Source: Nitrospira sp.
Lineage (GTDB): Bacteria > Nitrospirota > Nitrospiria > Nitrospirales > Nitrospiraceae
Reading direction: 5' to 3'
Length of the DNA stretch: 32,423 nt
Assembly: GCA_021323395.1 (NCBI GenBank)
Contig: JAJONL010000017.1
Location: forward strand, 1-32,423
Numbering within the stretch: the stretch's first letter is position 1; each line of letters opens with the position of its first letter. Under the pieces are notes generated by a model. It was given only the letters and a program-made list of their open reading frames with translations. It made no database searches and was not told where the DNA came from. Shown here piece by piece: positions 7,396 through 13,705 of this stretch. Made by a program: the position numbers and the translations under genes.

Positions 7396-7713
7396 CTACA
7401 TCCAGACAGGCGCTGGGGCTTCCAGAAGATAATCCTGGAGTCGCTGCCGGTCCTCGGCAGGCATGCTGAGGAATTCCACCGCAAAGGCATCCCAGTGGCC
7501 CCACGTCACCTTCGCAAGATCAATCCGCAGCGGCCATTCCCCATCCGGCAAGTAAATCCGTAACTCCAACACGTCGGTGTCTGGAAGCGCGCGGCTGTGG
7601 ATGGTACAGCCGGTGGTGGATAGGGAGTCCAGACGGCTGGTGAGCTCGCCGGAGTGTCCTCCCTTCACTGAGCGATAATCCACTCGGCACGGAGTCTTTA
7701 GTATCGGTGACAT
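7396..7713 (-). CDS. PilZ-like protein with altered second motif (105 aa)
   Basis: ATG 7713 follows AGGAGA. The protein has RVDYR at residues 10-14, which satisfies RxxxR. The second motif reads SLSTTGC, so the expected first Asp/Asn is Ser. The later part matches its neighbours: LRIYLPDGEWPLRIDLAKV, then WGHWDAFAVEFLSMP and a closing helix DRQRLQDYLL. This is a single-domain PilZ protein whose ligand affinity may be reduced. A 15-base element upstream (7749-7763) recurs in front of the gene at 8206-8547, which suggests a shared promoter or operator. The next gene downstream, 49 bases away, is also PilZ. Confidence 0.75.
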   Translation of the reverse strand: MSPILKTPCRVDYRSVKGGHSGELTSRLDSLSTTGCTIHSRALPDTDVLELRIYLPDGEWPLRIDLAKVTWGHWDAFAVEFLSMPAEDRQRLQDYLLEAPAPVWM

Positions 7714-7748
7714 GCCCGCGTCTCCTGGTGTTGTGATGGTGTGTCGCA

Positions 7749-7763
7749 TGTTTAAAGGATAGC
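7749..7763 (-). promoter_or_regulatory. shared upstream element, copy 1
   Basis: On the minus strand this reads GCTATCCTTTAAACA, ending 35 bases before ATG 7713. It matches 14 of 15 bases of the element at 8588-8602. TATCCT could serve as a -10 box, but no consistent -35 box is visible in both copies, so an operator is equally possible. Confidence 0.4.
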
Positions 7764-7890
7764 TGGAATTGGCTGGCTGCATATGCCACAGAGGCAGGAC
7801 CTAAGGGGCGTACGAAGGAAGGGGGCCTCATATGGATGGTCGGGAAGGAGGTTAAGGACGCCGAATGCAGTTCCTAAGGGATGAAGGCGC

Positions 7891-8142
7891 TCAGGGCCTA
7901 CTCCGATCCAGATCAATGTGCTTTAGCATCTTCAGCTGCATCGACAACTCGGCAATGCGCTTTTCCTGTAGTTTCATTTTTTGCTCCAGGGCGGCGCTAG
8001 AGGAAGATGAGGCCGGAAGAGGTTGCGAAACCGGCGCGGGCACGGGGTGTGATACAGCACATGGAGGGGCGGTCGCGCAGCCTCCGCTGAAGAGGATCCC
8101 GCCCATCAGAACCACGATCGAACTCCTTGGCCATCGGCACAT
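7891..8142 (-). CDS. short predicted lipoprotein with coiled-coil tail (83 aa)
   Basis: The N-terminus is a lipoprotein signal: MCRWPRSSIVVLMGG with a lipobox FSGGC, lipidated Cys22. A Pro/Ser-rich linker (residues about 25-50) follows, then a short coiled coil containing QEKRIAELSMQLKMLKHID. That tail closely resembles the end of the QseG-like lipoprotein at 12938-13705 (RDKKVEELTSQLEALKRID). I placed the start at ATG 8142, 6 bases after AAGGAG; ATG 8148 directly abuts that site. It may be a reduced relative of the QseG-type protein, or simply share a coiled-coil motif for docking to the same partner. It belongs to the minus-strand run of small genes. Confidence 0.7.
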   Translation of the reverse strand: MCRWPRSSIVVLMGGILFSGGCATAPPCAVSHPVPAPVSQPLPASSSSSAALEQKMKLQEKRIAELSMQLKMLKHIDLDRSRP

Positions 8143-8205
8143 ATGCATCTCCTTCTGGCTTTCGCTCACCAGCGCTCCCTTGGCACTCACGGTTTGCGAA
8201 CGACG

Positions 8206-8547
8206 TTAGGGAACCACAGCCCTTGAGTGACGGGGCCGGCGGGCCATCGCTCCCAGATCGCCGATCCTGAGCGTCTCGTGATCGAGTGAGATGGCGTCGT
8301 TTCCTCGCACGCGGGTGGCAATGTCTCGGTCCTTCAACGCCCATCGCAGTTCCATCGCATCCACGTGCGGATCTGACAAGAGGGCCGGGCTGACCTGCAC
8401 AGCACACCGGCTACTCGTCCCATGGACCACCGAGAGATGGACTGGCCCATCGCTGTGAAAGTGTTCCTGGACCACGCAGTGAGCGAGATGTTTTTCAAGA
8501 TAGCCCCGGATGAGGGTCAGTTTCGCGTCGAGGGCGGTCTGGTCCAT
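8206..8547 (-). CDS. hypothetical protein, paralogue of the protein at 4498-4815 (113 aa)
   Basis: ATG 8547 is preceded by AAGGA at good spacing. The N-terminal helix TLIRGYLEKHLAHC, a strand-rich middle ending in VQVSPALLSDPHVDAMELR, and a helix WALKDRDIATRVR follow the same order as the plus-strand protein at 4498. The ALLSD block and its distance to the following helix are conserved. An extended C-terminus (ISLDHETLRIGD plus a basic tail) is unique to this copy. No catalytic or metal motif is visible. It carries the shared upstream element (8588-8602), so it is probably regulated together with the PilZ-like gene at 7396-7713. Function unknown. Confidence 0.7.
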   Translation of the reverse strand: MDQTALDAKLTLIRGYLEKHLAHCVVQEHFHSDGPVHLSVVHGTSSRCAVQVSPALLSDPHVDAMELRWALKDRDIATRVRGNDAISLDHETLRIGDLGAMARRPRHSRAVVP

Positions 8548-8587
8548 GTCTGTCCTTCTTTCTGGTGTCTGGCCGTGTGTGCTGGTC

Positions 8588-8602
8588 TGTTTCAAGGATA
8601 GC
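8588..8602 (-). promoter_or_regulatory. shared upstream element, copy 2
   Basis: On the minus strand this reads GCTATCCTTGAAACA, 40 bases before ATG 8547. It is 14/15 identical to the copy at 7749-7763. A TAGGCA 17 bases further upstream would be a weak -35 box for TATCCT, but only in this copy. Confidence 0.4.
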
Positions 8603-8750
8603 CAGGAGGGTGATACCTGCCTAGACACCAAAGCAGGAGCGTCGGGAGCTACGAAGGGAGGGGAGCGCACAGATACGGGGATTGAGGCCGTCATGACTCG
8701 CTCTCCTACACGTTACCTCGACCTCAATCATCGATTCGATGCACAGGGAT

Positions 8751-8936
8751 TCACAATGAGGGCGTGCTTGTCTCGATCACCCTCCACAAGCTGGATAGTT
8801 CTGTTTGGTCAAACGTGACGAGGGGCTGTCCCTGCGTATCCACGACCGTGATGCAGCCGTCTGCCAGGTCGACACGCCGTCCCTCCACCACCACCGGCGC
8901 GTGATTCTTCCGGTTGAATTGAAATTGATGGGCCAT
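8751..8936 (-). CDS. small hypothetical protein (61 aa)
   Basis: The sequence is compact and protein-like: MAHQFQFNRKNHAPVVVEG, then RRVDLADGCITVVDTQGQP and LVTFDQTELSSLWRVIE. The middle reads as a run of short strands with polar turns, like a small beta-barrel or SH3-type fold, but I recognise no family. GAGGAG lies about 12 bases upstream of ATG 8936, longer than ideal. It sits 39 bases downstream of the small membrane protein gene and fits the minus-strand run of small genes. Confidence 0.55.
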   Translation of the reverse strand: MAHQFQFNRKNHAPVVVEGRRVDLADGCITVVDTQGQPLVTFDQTELSSLWRVIETSTPSL

Positions 8937-8975
8937 CGCGTCCGTTCACTCCTCGGCCACCTGTGCCCGCTAGGA

Positions 8976-9164
8976 CTAATTCCGGTCTGCTCCCGGGTCC
9001 GCCTTCAAAGAGGGCCTCCCAAGGAGATAGCCTTGGAAGGTATCCGCGGTGGTGATCCGCGCCGTTCGCATGTCATGACGGACTGGGACCCGAGACAGAA
9101 CGAGAACTGCGAACCCGAGTCCGATGAGCATTCCTCCAACAAGCGACCACACCAAGACTTTCAT
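8976..9164 (-). CDS. small single-pass membrane protein (62 aa)
   Basis: ATG 9164 follows AAGGAG at 8 bases. Residues 2-23 form one hydrophobic helix (VLVWSLVGGMLIGLGFAVLV). A 38-residue polar tail with TTADTFQGYLLGRPSL follows. The start overlaps the end of the PilZ-like gene at 9161-9460 by 4 bases (ATGA arrangement), which indicates translational coupling. It could anchor or sense for the coupled protein at the membrane, but no specific role can be named. Confidence 0.65.
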   Translation of the reverse strand: MKVLVWSLVGGMLIGLGFAVLVLSRVPVRHDMRTARITTADTFQGYLLGRPSLKADPGADRN

Positions 9165-9460
9165 GTGGGGCTCCTTTCGCCAGTGGGTGCAGACGAGGTA
9201 GGCATGAACGTCAGGCCAAATTCTGACGCTTGGGCCCATGTGATCAGACCCTGCTCCAGCTTGACTCGGACATTTCCTCGCAGATGAAGGGAGACACACA
9301 CGATCATGCCGGGACTGAGGGAGAGCTCACTTTCGACATGGCAGCAGTGAGGATAAAATCCCCAGATGGTGCCACTGCCGAGTCGGTCTTCGTCGTGTAC
9401 GACGAGAGTGCAGGGAACCGAGAGGGATTCAGGATCGTCCGAGGAGAAGCAGGTCTGCAT
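9161..9460 (-). CDS. degenerate PilZ-like protein lacking cyclic di-GMP motifs (99 aa)
   Basis: The fold resembles the protein at 11180-11512. DRLGSGTIWGFYPHCCHVES corresponds to DFLGRGTVWDFSSGGWRIQG, and a strand pair (VSLHLRGNVRVKLEQGLITW then FGLTFMP) corresponds to its second half. Unlike that protein, it has no RxxxR at the N-terminus, and the DFSSGG motif has become GFYPHC. It is therefore likely a PilZ-derived domain that no longer binds the nucleotide in the usual way. It is the first gene of the minus-strand run and is coupled to the membrane protein downstream. Start ATG 9460 has only a weak ribosome site; an in-frame stop lies just upstream, so no longer version exists. Confidence 0.6.
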   Translation of the reverse strand: MQTCFSSDDPESLSVPCTLVVHDEDRLGSGTIWGFYPHCCHVESELSLSPGMIVCVSLHLRGNVRVKLEQGLITWAQASEFGLTFMPTSSAPTGERSPT

Positions 9461-10280
9461 GAGGCCACTCTACACAGCGGACCTTATCTGAGACATTCCA
9501 CGGTGTGGTGGGCTACCGATACGAGTGAGCGAGCGGGACGACCGTGAGGAGAGCGACGGCCGCTGGCCACGGATCCGGACGGGAGAGGACATGGAGGGCG
9601 GGGGGAGGCGCGTTCTGTTTACGATGACCCTCTTTCCCCAGATCTTCTATTGCGAGGTGCTCTGTCGGCTTTGTCGGGGTGCTTGGGAGAGAGTATCGGC
9701 CGCCACGGAGCCGAACGAGGTGAGGGTCGTGGTAAAGATAAGGAAGAGAAGTGCAAGGACGCCCTGGTTATTTCGTTACATTCGTTTCTTTCGTAAGGAG
9801 AAGCGGGACAGGCGGCCGGGGGATCCGGACCGTCGAGGATGTCGAACCGCGAAGGGCCGGGGGGAATCTTACCATAGGTCGTTTATGTCGTTTCGGTCGA
9901 GTGCTCCTTGGCAGAATGTGAAGCAGAATACTCGGGCAAGCCGATAGCTGTAATCGGCTGGGGTTCTCCCAAGATCAGGGCCTTGACCTTCCGCCAAGGC
10001 CCCGAGACCCCGCAGGAGACGGCGCCAGAGATGTGTATAGCTAGTGCATGGGTTCCCTTTTGCCATGGGGGGTCCTGCCGAAACATGGCGGGGGGTCTTT
10101 TCCGGGCAGAGAGGCAGAAAACTTTGCGGCCTTTCTTTCCGGTTTCTGTCACGGTTGGGCATGCGAATTCCGGTTTTCGACACGGTCGCCCCCGTGTCGT
10201 GCTGTACTCTCCCCTGCCCTGCTCTTCCTGTAAGTGAAGGAAACCATTAGCCTCCCGTCGCTTGCTGTATTGTCATGTGT
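9461..10280. other. long stretch without a credible gene; contains two hairpins
   Basis: Several ORFs are open here in different frames, but all have Arg/Pro/Gly-rich translations typical of GC-rich noncoding DNA. Two clean hairpins are visible: GGGCCTTG / CAAGGCCC (9978-9985 with 9995-10002) and CGACACGG / CCGTGTCG (10178-10185 with 10192-10199). Neither is followed by a T-run. The stretch may be decayed island DNA next to the tRNA-like fragment. Confidence 0.5.
10178..10199. repeat. 8-bp perfect hairpin
   Basis: CGACACGG, loop TCGCCC, CCGTGTCG. GC-rich stem in noncoding DNA without a following T-run; role unknown. Confidence 0.6.
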
Positions 10281-10302
10281 CCCAGGGGTGCGATAGCTGA
10301 GA

Positions 10303-10350
10303 AGCTTTGTAAACCGCAGGTTGGAGGTTCGATTCCTCTCGCCAGCTCCA
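10303..10350 (+). tRNA. 3' half of a tRNA-Thr(TGT)-like sequence (pseudo-tRNA)
   Basis: The sequence keeps the anticodon loop TTTGTAA, the 3' side of its stem ACCGC, a variable region, a perfect T-arm (GGAGG, TTCGATT, CCTCT) and the acceptor end CGCCAGCTCCA. The 5' side that should supply GCTGGCG and the other half of the anticodon stem is absent. Upstream only a vague D-arm-like stretch is seen (GATAGCTGAGAAGC). The molecule cannot fold into a cloverleaf, so it is not a working tRNA. Such 3' halves commonly mark the att sites of islands and prophages. Confidence 0.6.
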
Positions 10351-10785
10351 ATTCATCCGCTGACGAATCAACCACGGTGACGTTTAGACGCCCCTGGGTC
10401 CCCTACAAGGGACATTCGACGCGCTTTATTCTGCACATAGATACAAGGCGCTCAGCATGAATCGACTGGCCTGTTTACACAGGTAAATAGTCTGTCGCGG
10501 CCAACTTTCAACCTAGTCGGTTTCCCTCCTCATGCGGTTCACTTCTTCATAAAGGTCGCCTCCCCAAAAGGCGGTCATATTGATTCAAATATCCAAGGCT
10601 AAGTGACCCGCATGCGTATCCCTGAACCGTCTTCTCGCCTAGAGCTCAGCATCTCACGGAAGAATAAACCCCTAAAGAATTACCAATTTTGAGGACTATG
10701 ACTATGGTAGCTGGTGGATTACAGTTGCCTTAGAGGTTAAGGACCTGCGTATGAATCATCTAAGCCTTGGCACCAAGGAGGAGTT
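10351..10785. other. intergenic stretch before the tandem PilZ genes
   Basis: No credible coding sequence is present. GC content drops compared with flanking DNA. A small imperfect hairpin with arms CGCCT and AGGCG lies near 10556-10575. The final part presumably carries the promoter of the gene starting at 10786, but no convincing -35/-10 pair can be picked. Confidence 0.4.
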
Positions 10786-11148
10786 ATGCAGCCTCGCTAC
10801 AGCCGACGAGTCATGGTGGAATGTTCGGCCATGTTTGCCGGAGAAAGTGTCGTGGCTGAAGGGCGAGTTCTCGACCTCTCGCTTCCAGGCTGTCTTTTGG
10901 AAAGTCGTGAAAAGATGTCCGCTGGAGAGTATGTGAAACTAAGGTTGTTCTTGCCTGATGATCAGGCGCCCTTGCAGGTACCACTCGCTGCGGTCCGGTG
11001 GGTTCAGGGGGTTCGAATAGGCCTCGAGTTCATTCGCACGTCTGAGAGGGAACAACGTCGACTCGATCGTTTTGTGCGTCGACGTCTCGAACTGATAGGC
11101 GAATCGAGTTGCAGGCAGAATGCCGTTATTAGAGCAATGCGGTCATGA
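10786..11148 (+). CDS. PilZ-domain protein, canonical cyclic di-GMP motifs (120 aa)
   Basis: Both ligand motifs are intact: RYSRR at residues 4-8, then DLSLPGCLLES about 25 residues later, matching RxxxR and DxSxxG. The rest follows the fold: LRLFLPDDQAPLQVPLAAV, RWVQGVRIGLEFIRT and a closing helix EREQRRLDRFVRRRLELI. ATG 10786 has an excellent AAGGAGGAG site. The protein is a lone PilZ domain, so it most likely acts as a cyclic di-GMP-controlled adaptor binding another protein. A second PilZ gene follows after 31 bases. Both converge on the glrR-like gene at 11516. Its GCLLES motif is nearly the same as in the minus-strand copy at 6990, which suggests local duplication. Confidence 0.88.
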   Translation: MQPRYSRRVMVECSAMFAGESVVAEGRVLDLSLPGCLLESREKMSAGEYVKLRLFLPDDQAPLQVPLAAVRWVQGVRIGLEFIRTSEREQRRLDRFVRRRLELIGESSCRQNAVIRAMRS

Positions 11149-11179
11149 GGAGATGTGAAATCGAACTGGAGCATTAACC

Positions 11180-11512
11180 ATGCCGAAGCACTTTAAGCTT
11201 AGGAGCTATCAACGGATACTCCTTTGTGGCACTTGTTACTATCTGTCTGATGATTTCTTGGGGAGGGGTACTGTCTGGGACTTCTCATCAGGAGGATGGC
11301 GAATTCAGGGAGATCATCAGGTGCAAGTTGGAATGCCACTCATATTACGGATGGATCTATCCGATGAAAAGTCCCCGCTGGAGATCGAACAAGCAGTTGT
11401 CCAATGGGTCAGCGGGAGGGATTTTGGTGTCCAGATCAGGAAGATGCGCCGCACATCAGCGAAGAAGCTGGAGCGTCTTTTGGGCCGCCATTGCATATTG
11501 CCCCAAGGTTGA
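11180..11512 (+). CDS. PilZ-domain protein, canonical motifs (110 aa)
   Basis: RSYQR (residues 8-12) fits RxxxR, and DFSSGGWRI (about 34-42) fits DxSxxG, so cyclic di-GMP binding is plausible. The second half has LRMDLSDEKSPLEIEQAVV, then QWVSGRDFGVQIRKM and a helix AKKLERLLGRH. The N-terminal half resembles the motif-less protein at 9161-9460, so these two form a subfamily distinct from the copies at 6990, 7396 and 10786. It lies 31 bases downstream of the first PilZ gene and is probably co-transcribed. It ends 3 bases from the convergent response regulator, with no terminator in between. Confidence 0.82.
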   Translation: MPKHFKLRSYQRILLCGTCYYLSDDFLGRGTVWDFSSGGWRIQGDHQVQVGMPLILRMDLSDEKSPLEIEQAVVQWVSGRDFGVQIRKMRRTSAKKLERLLGRHCILPQG

Positions 11513-11515
11513 GGG

Positions 11516-12928
11516 TTAGGTGTCCTTTAGTTCCTCGACTTCCTCCAGCTCTGTCTCACCGACATTGGCATTCCCTTTTACCATAGAAGGGTGGAGGCCA
11601 TATTTCTTCAGCATTTTGTAGAAATCAGCACGGTATCGGCCGGCGAATTGGGCAGCGCGAGAAATGTTTCCTCCTGTCATCTGAAGGACGTTTCGTAAAT
11701 AGGATCGCTCAAACTCTTCTTTTGCTTCCGTTAAAGGCTTTAATCCGACATCCGATGAGACACCGACTGTCGGGAGCAAATCCGGCATCACCATATCTTG
11801 CCTCGACATCACCACGGCTTTTTCAACGGCATTTTCCAGTTCCCGCACATTCCCCGGCCAAGAGTAAGCCATCAGTCGATGCATGGCTGCTGGGGTAAAT
11901 CCCCGAACATCTTTATTAGAGCGTTTCGCGCTTTGCTTCAAAAAGTGCTGTGCGAGAAGAGGAATATCGTCCTTGCGTTCTCGCAAGGAAGGAATGGTCA
12001 GGGGCACGACAGACACTCGGTAATATAGGTCGTGTCGGAATGTTCCATTCTTCACGCACTCGGTCAGATCCCTATTGGTGGCTGTGATAATCCGCACATC
12101 CACTTTTGTGGTATAGTCGGCTCCCACTTCCCGCACCTCTCGCTCCTGCACGGCACGAAGCAATTTCACCTGCATCGGTAAGGACATTTCGCCAATCTCG
12201 TCGAGGAAGAGCGTGCCTCCATTGGCGCTTTGGAAAAGTCCTCGTTTTGCCGATGCCGCACTCGTAAAGGCACCGCGGACATGGCCGAACAATTCGCTCT
12301 CAAACAGTGCTTCGTTGACTGCCGCACAATTTAGCGCCACGAAAGGCCCCTTTGCGCGACGGCTATTGGCATGCAGCACCCGCGCCAATACTTCCTTTCC
12401 CGTTCCCGTCTCTCCCATCAACAGGATGGTGGCATCTGAATCGGCAATCTGCGCTACCTGCTGGAATAGTCGCTGCATCGCCGGACTGCGAGCGATCACA
12501 TTTTCCAGGCCGTAGAGTTCCTTGACTAATGATTTTAATCGTTGGATCTCACGTGTCATGCGGAGCTGAATCAGTGCCTTGTCAAGGGTGGCCTTCAATT
12601 CCTTGTCCTCGAACGGTTTGGTCAGATAACCGAAAGCCCCACGCTGCATGGCCTCCACCGCATTAGGGATACTTCCATGAGCCGTAAGAATGATGACGGG
12701 TAGTCCAGGCTGAATGTGCAGAAGCTCCTCGGTCAACACCAGCCCGTCGTCGGCTCTCAATCGCAAATCGGTAATCACGATGTCAAACGTTTCCTGGCGG
12801 GCGGCCAGTAGGGCATCGTGGCTGCTGGTACAGGGTGTCACTGAAAACCCCATTGCCGACAACCGCATTTTCAAGAGATGCAACAGACCTTCGTCATCGT
12901 CTACTACGAGAATGCGTTCCTGGTCCAT
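11516..12928 (-). CDS. glrR: sigma-54-dependent response regulator, GlrR/QseF-like
   Basis: This is an NtrC-family activator of 470 residues with three domains. The receiver (1-120) has the acidic pocket VVDDD, phosphoacceptor Asp54 and Lys104. The AAA+ domain (about 140-375) has Walker A GETGTGKE (172-179), Walker B GGTLFLDE (237-244) and the arginine-finger region FRHDLYYR (297-304). The Fis-type helix-turn-helix (about 405-445) includes GGNISRAAQFAGRYRADFYK. The DNA-binding end AGRYRADFYKMLKKYGL is very close to that of E. coli GlrR. The sigma-54 contact loop reads GAFTSA (219-224) instead of GAFTGA. It is the last gene of a kinase-lipoprotein-regulator operon, 9 bases after the lipoprotein gene. 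ATG 12928 follows AAGGATCC. An acidic tail (ETELEEVEELKD) is added at the C-terminus. Confidence 0.93.
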   Translation of the reverse strand: MDQERILVVDDDEGLLHLLKMRLSAMGFSVTPCTSSHDALLAARQETFDIVITDLRLRADDGLVLTEELLHIQPGLPVIILTAHGSIPNAVEAMQRGAFGYLTKPFEDKELKATLDKALIQLRMTREIQRLKSLVKELYGLENVIARSPAMQRLFQQVAQIADSDATILLMGETGTGKEVLARVLHANSRRAKGPFVALNCAAVNEALFESELFGHVRGAFTSAASAKRGLFQSANGGTLFLDEIGEMSLPMQVKLLRAVQEREVREVGADYTTKVDVRIITATNRDLTECVKNGTFRHDLYYRVSVVPLTIPSLRERKDDIPLLAQHFLKQSAKRSNKDVRGFTPAAMHRLMAYSWPGNVRELENAVEKAVVMSRQDMVMPDLLPTVGVSSDVGLKPLTEAKEEFERSYLRNVLQMTGGNISRAAQFAGRYRADFYKMLKKYGLHPSMVKGNANVGETELEEVEELKDT

Positions 12929-12937
12929 GAAGGATCC

Positions 12938-13705
12938 TTAGGGTTTGGATGGTTCCGACAATTGCGGGGGGACAAGATTCGACGGAGGCTTAATCGGACG
13001 GGTTTTTCCACGCATTTCCTGATCGATACGTTTAAGCGCTTCCAACTGACTCGTGAGCTCTTCTACCTTTTTGTCGCGGTCACTGATTTGTCGCTGTAGG
13101 TTTTGAAGTGTGGCCGGCTCTACTGGCGTCCGTGGCCCCTCCCGCCTGGCATTGAATAGCTCCGTCTTCCTCTCCTGATCTTGAAGTTCTCGCTGCAGCG
13201 CTTCGAGGGATTGAGCCTCGCTGTCCTGTATCGCTCGCAATTGTTGAATCGTCAGTTCCCGATCGAGCAAGTCGTGGACAGTGCGTTCGACCGCTTGCGA
13301 CAAAAGCGTCTGTGTTCGAGCCGTTGCCGGTCCTGTCATAACGGATCGCAACCACGACTGATCGGCTGGTGCTTCCCCGGCGTGTAACAATTGCAACCAG
13401 AGCCGACTCGACTCAGCAAGCGGACTCTTTGGAGCGACGGCAATGACCTTTTCAAAATAGCGCATGGCCGACTCCCGACTCTCATACAACGCCGCCAGCG
13501 CGCGGGTGAAGAATACATGATCGCAGATAGGCTTGCCACCACATTTAGCAACAAGCTGGGCTTCCTTACGTATAACAGCTTGCAAAACCTTGCTATCGTT
13601 CAGTCCTGAAAAATATGGAGATTGGACCGGCGGGACAGGAATGGCGGTACACCCCACTGCGAGGCCGAAGGCAAGCCATAGGCCCATATTTCTCGAAGCT
13701 TGCAT
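12938..13705 (-). CDS. qseG: QseG-like lipoprotein of the glrK-glrR operon (255 aa)
   Basis: The N-terminus is a lipoprotein signal with hydrophobic MGLWLAFGLAVGC and lipidated Cys19. The mature part starts with a TPR-like helical segment (TRALAALYESRESAMRYFEK, then APKSPLAESSRLWLQLL) and ends in a long coiled coil (about 150-235) with RELQDQERKTELFNARR and RDKKVEELTSQLEALKRID. A Pro-rich tail closes it. Its place between the kinase and regulator genes matches QseG (YfhG) of enterobacteria, an outer-membrane lipoprotein that stimulates the kinase. The start codon overlaps the kinase stop (TAATG), which indicates translational coupling. Sequence identity to QseG cannot be judged here, so the symbol rests on synteny, the lipoprotein signal and architecture. 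Confidence 0.8.
   Translation of the reverse strand: MQASRNMGLWLAFGLAVGCTAIPVPPVQSPYFSGLNDSKVLQAVIRKEAQLVAKCGGKPICDHVFFTRALAALYESRESAMRYFEKVIAVAPKSPLAESSRLWLQLLHAGEAPADQSWLRSVMTGPATARTQTLLSQAVERTVHDLLDRELTIQQLRAIQDSEAQSLEALQRELQDQERKTELFNARREGPRTPVEPATLQNLQRQISDRDKKVEELTSQLEALKRIDQEMRGKTRPIKPPSNLVPPQLSEPSKP

Noticed and set aside
9525-9947. 140-codon plus-strand ORF
   Set aside because: Arg-rich, low-hydrophobicity translation without a ribosome site or motif; competing ORFs of similar length exist on both strands.
10030-10042. AGATGTGTATA, the first 11 bases of the Tn5 mosaic end used in sequencing libraries
   Set aside because: The remaining bases of the 19-base mosaic end do not match, so a chance match is the simpler reading.
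10760-10786. TTGGCACCAAGG as a possible sigma-54 -24 element before the PilZ gene
   Set aside because: No GC element at the required -12 spacing; the stretch is also the ribosome-binding region.
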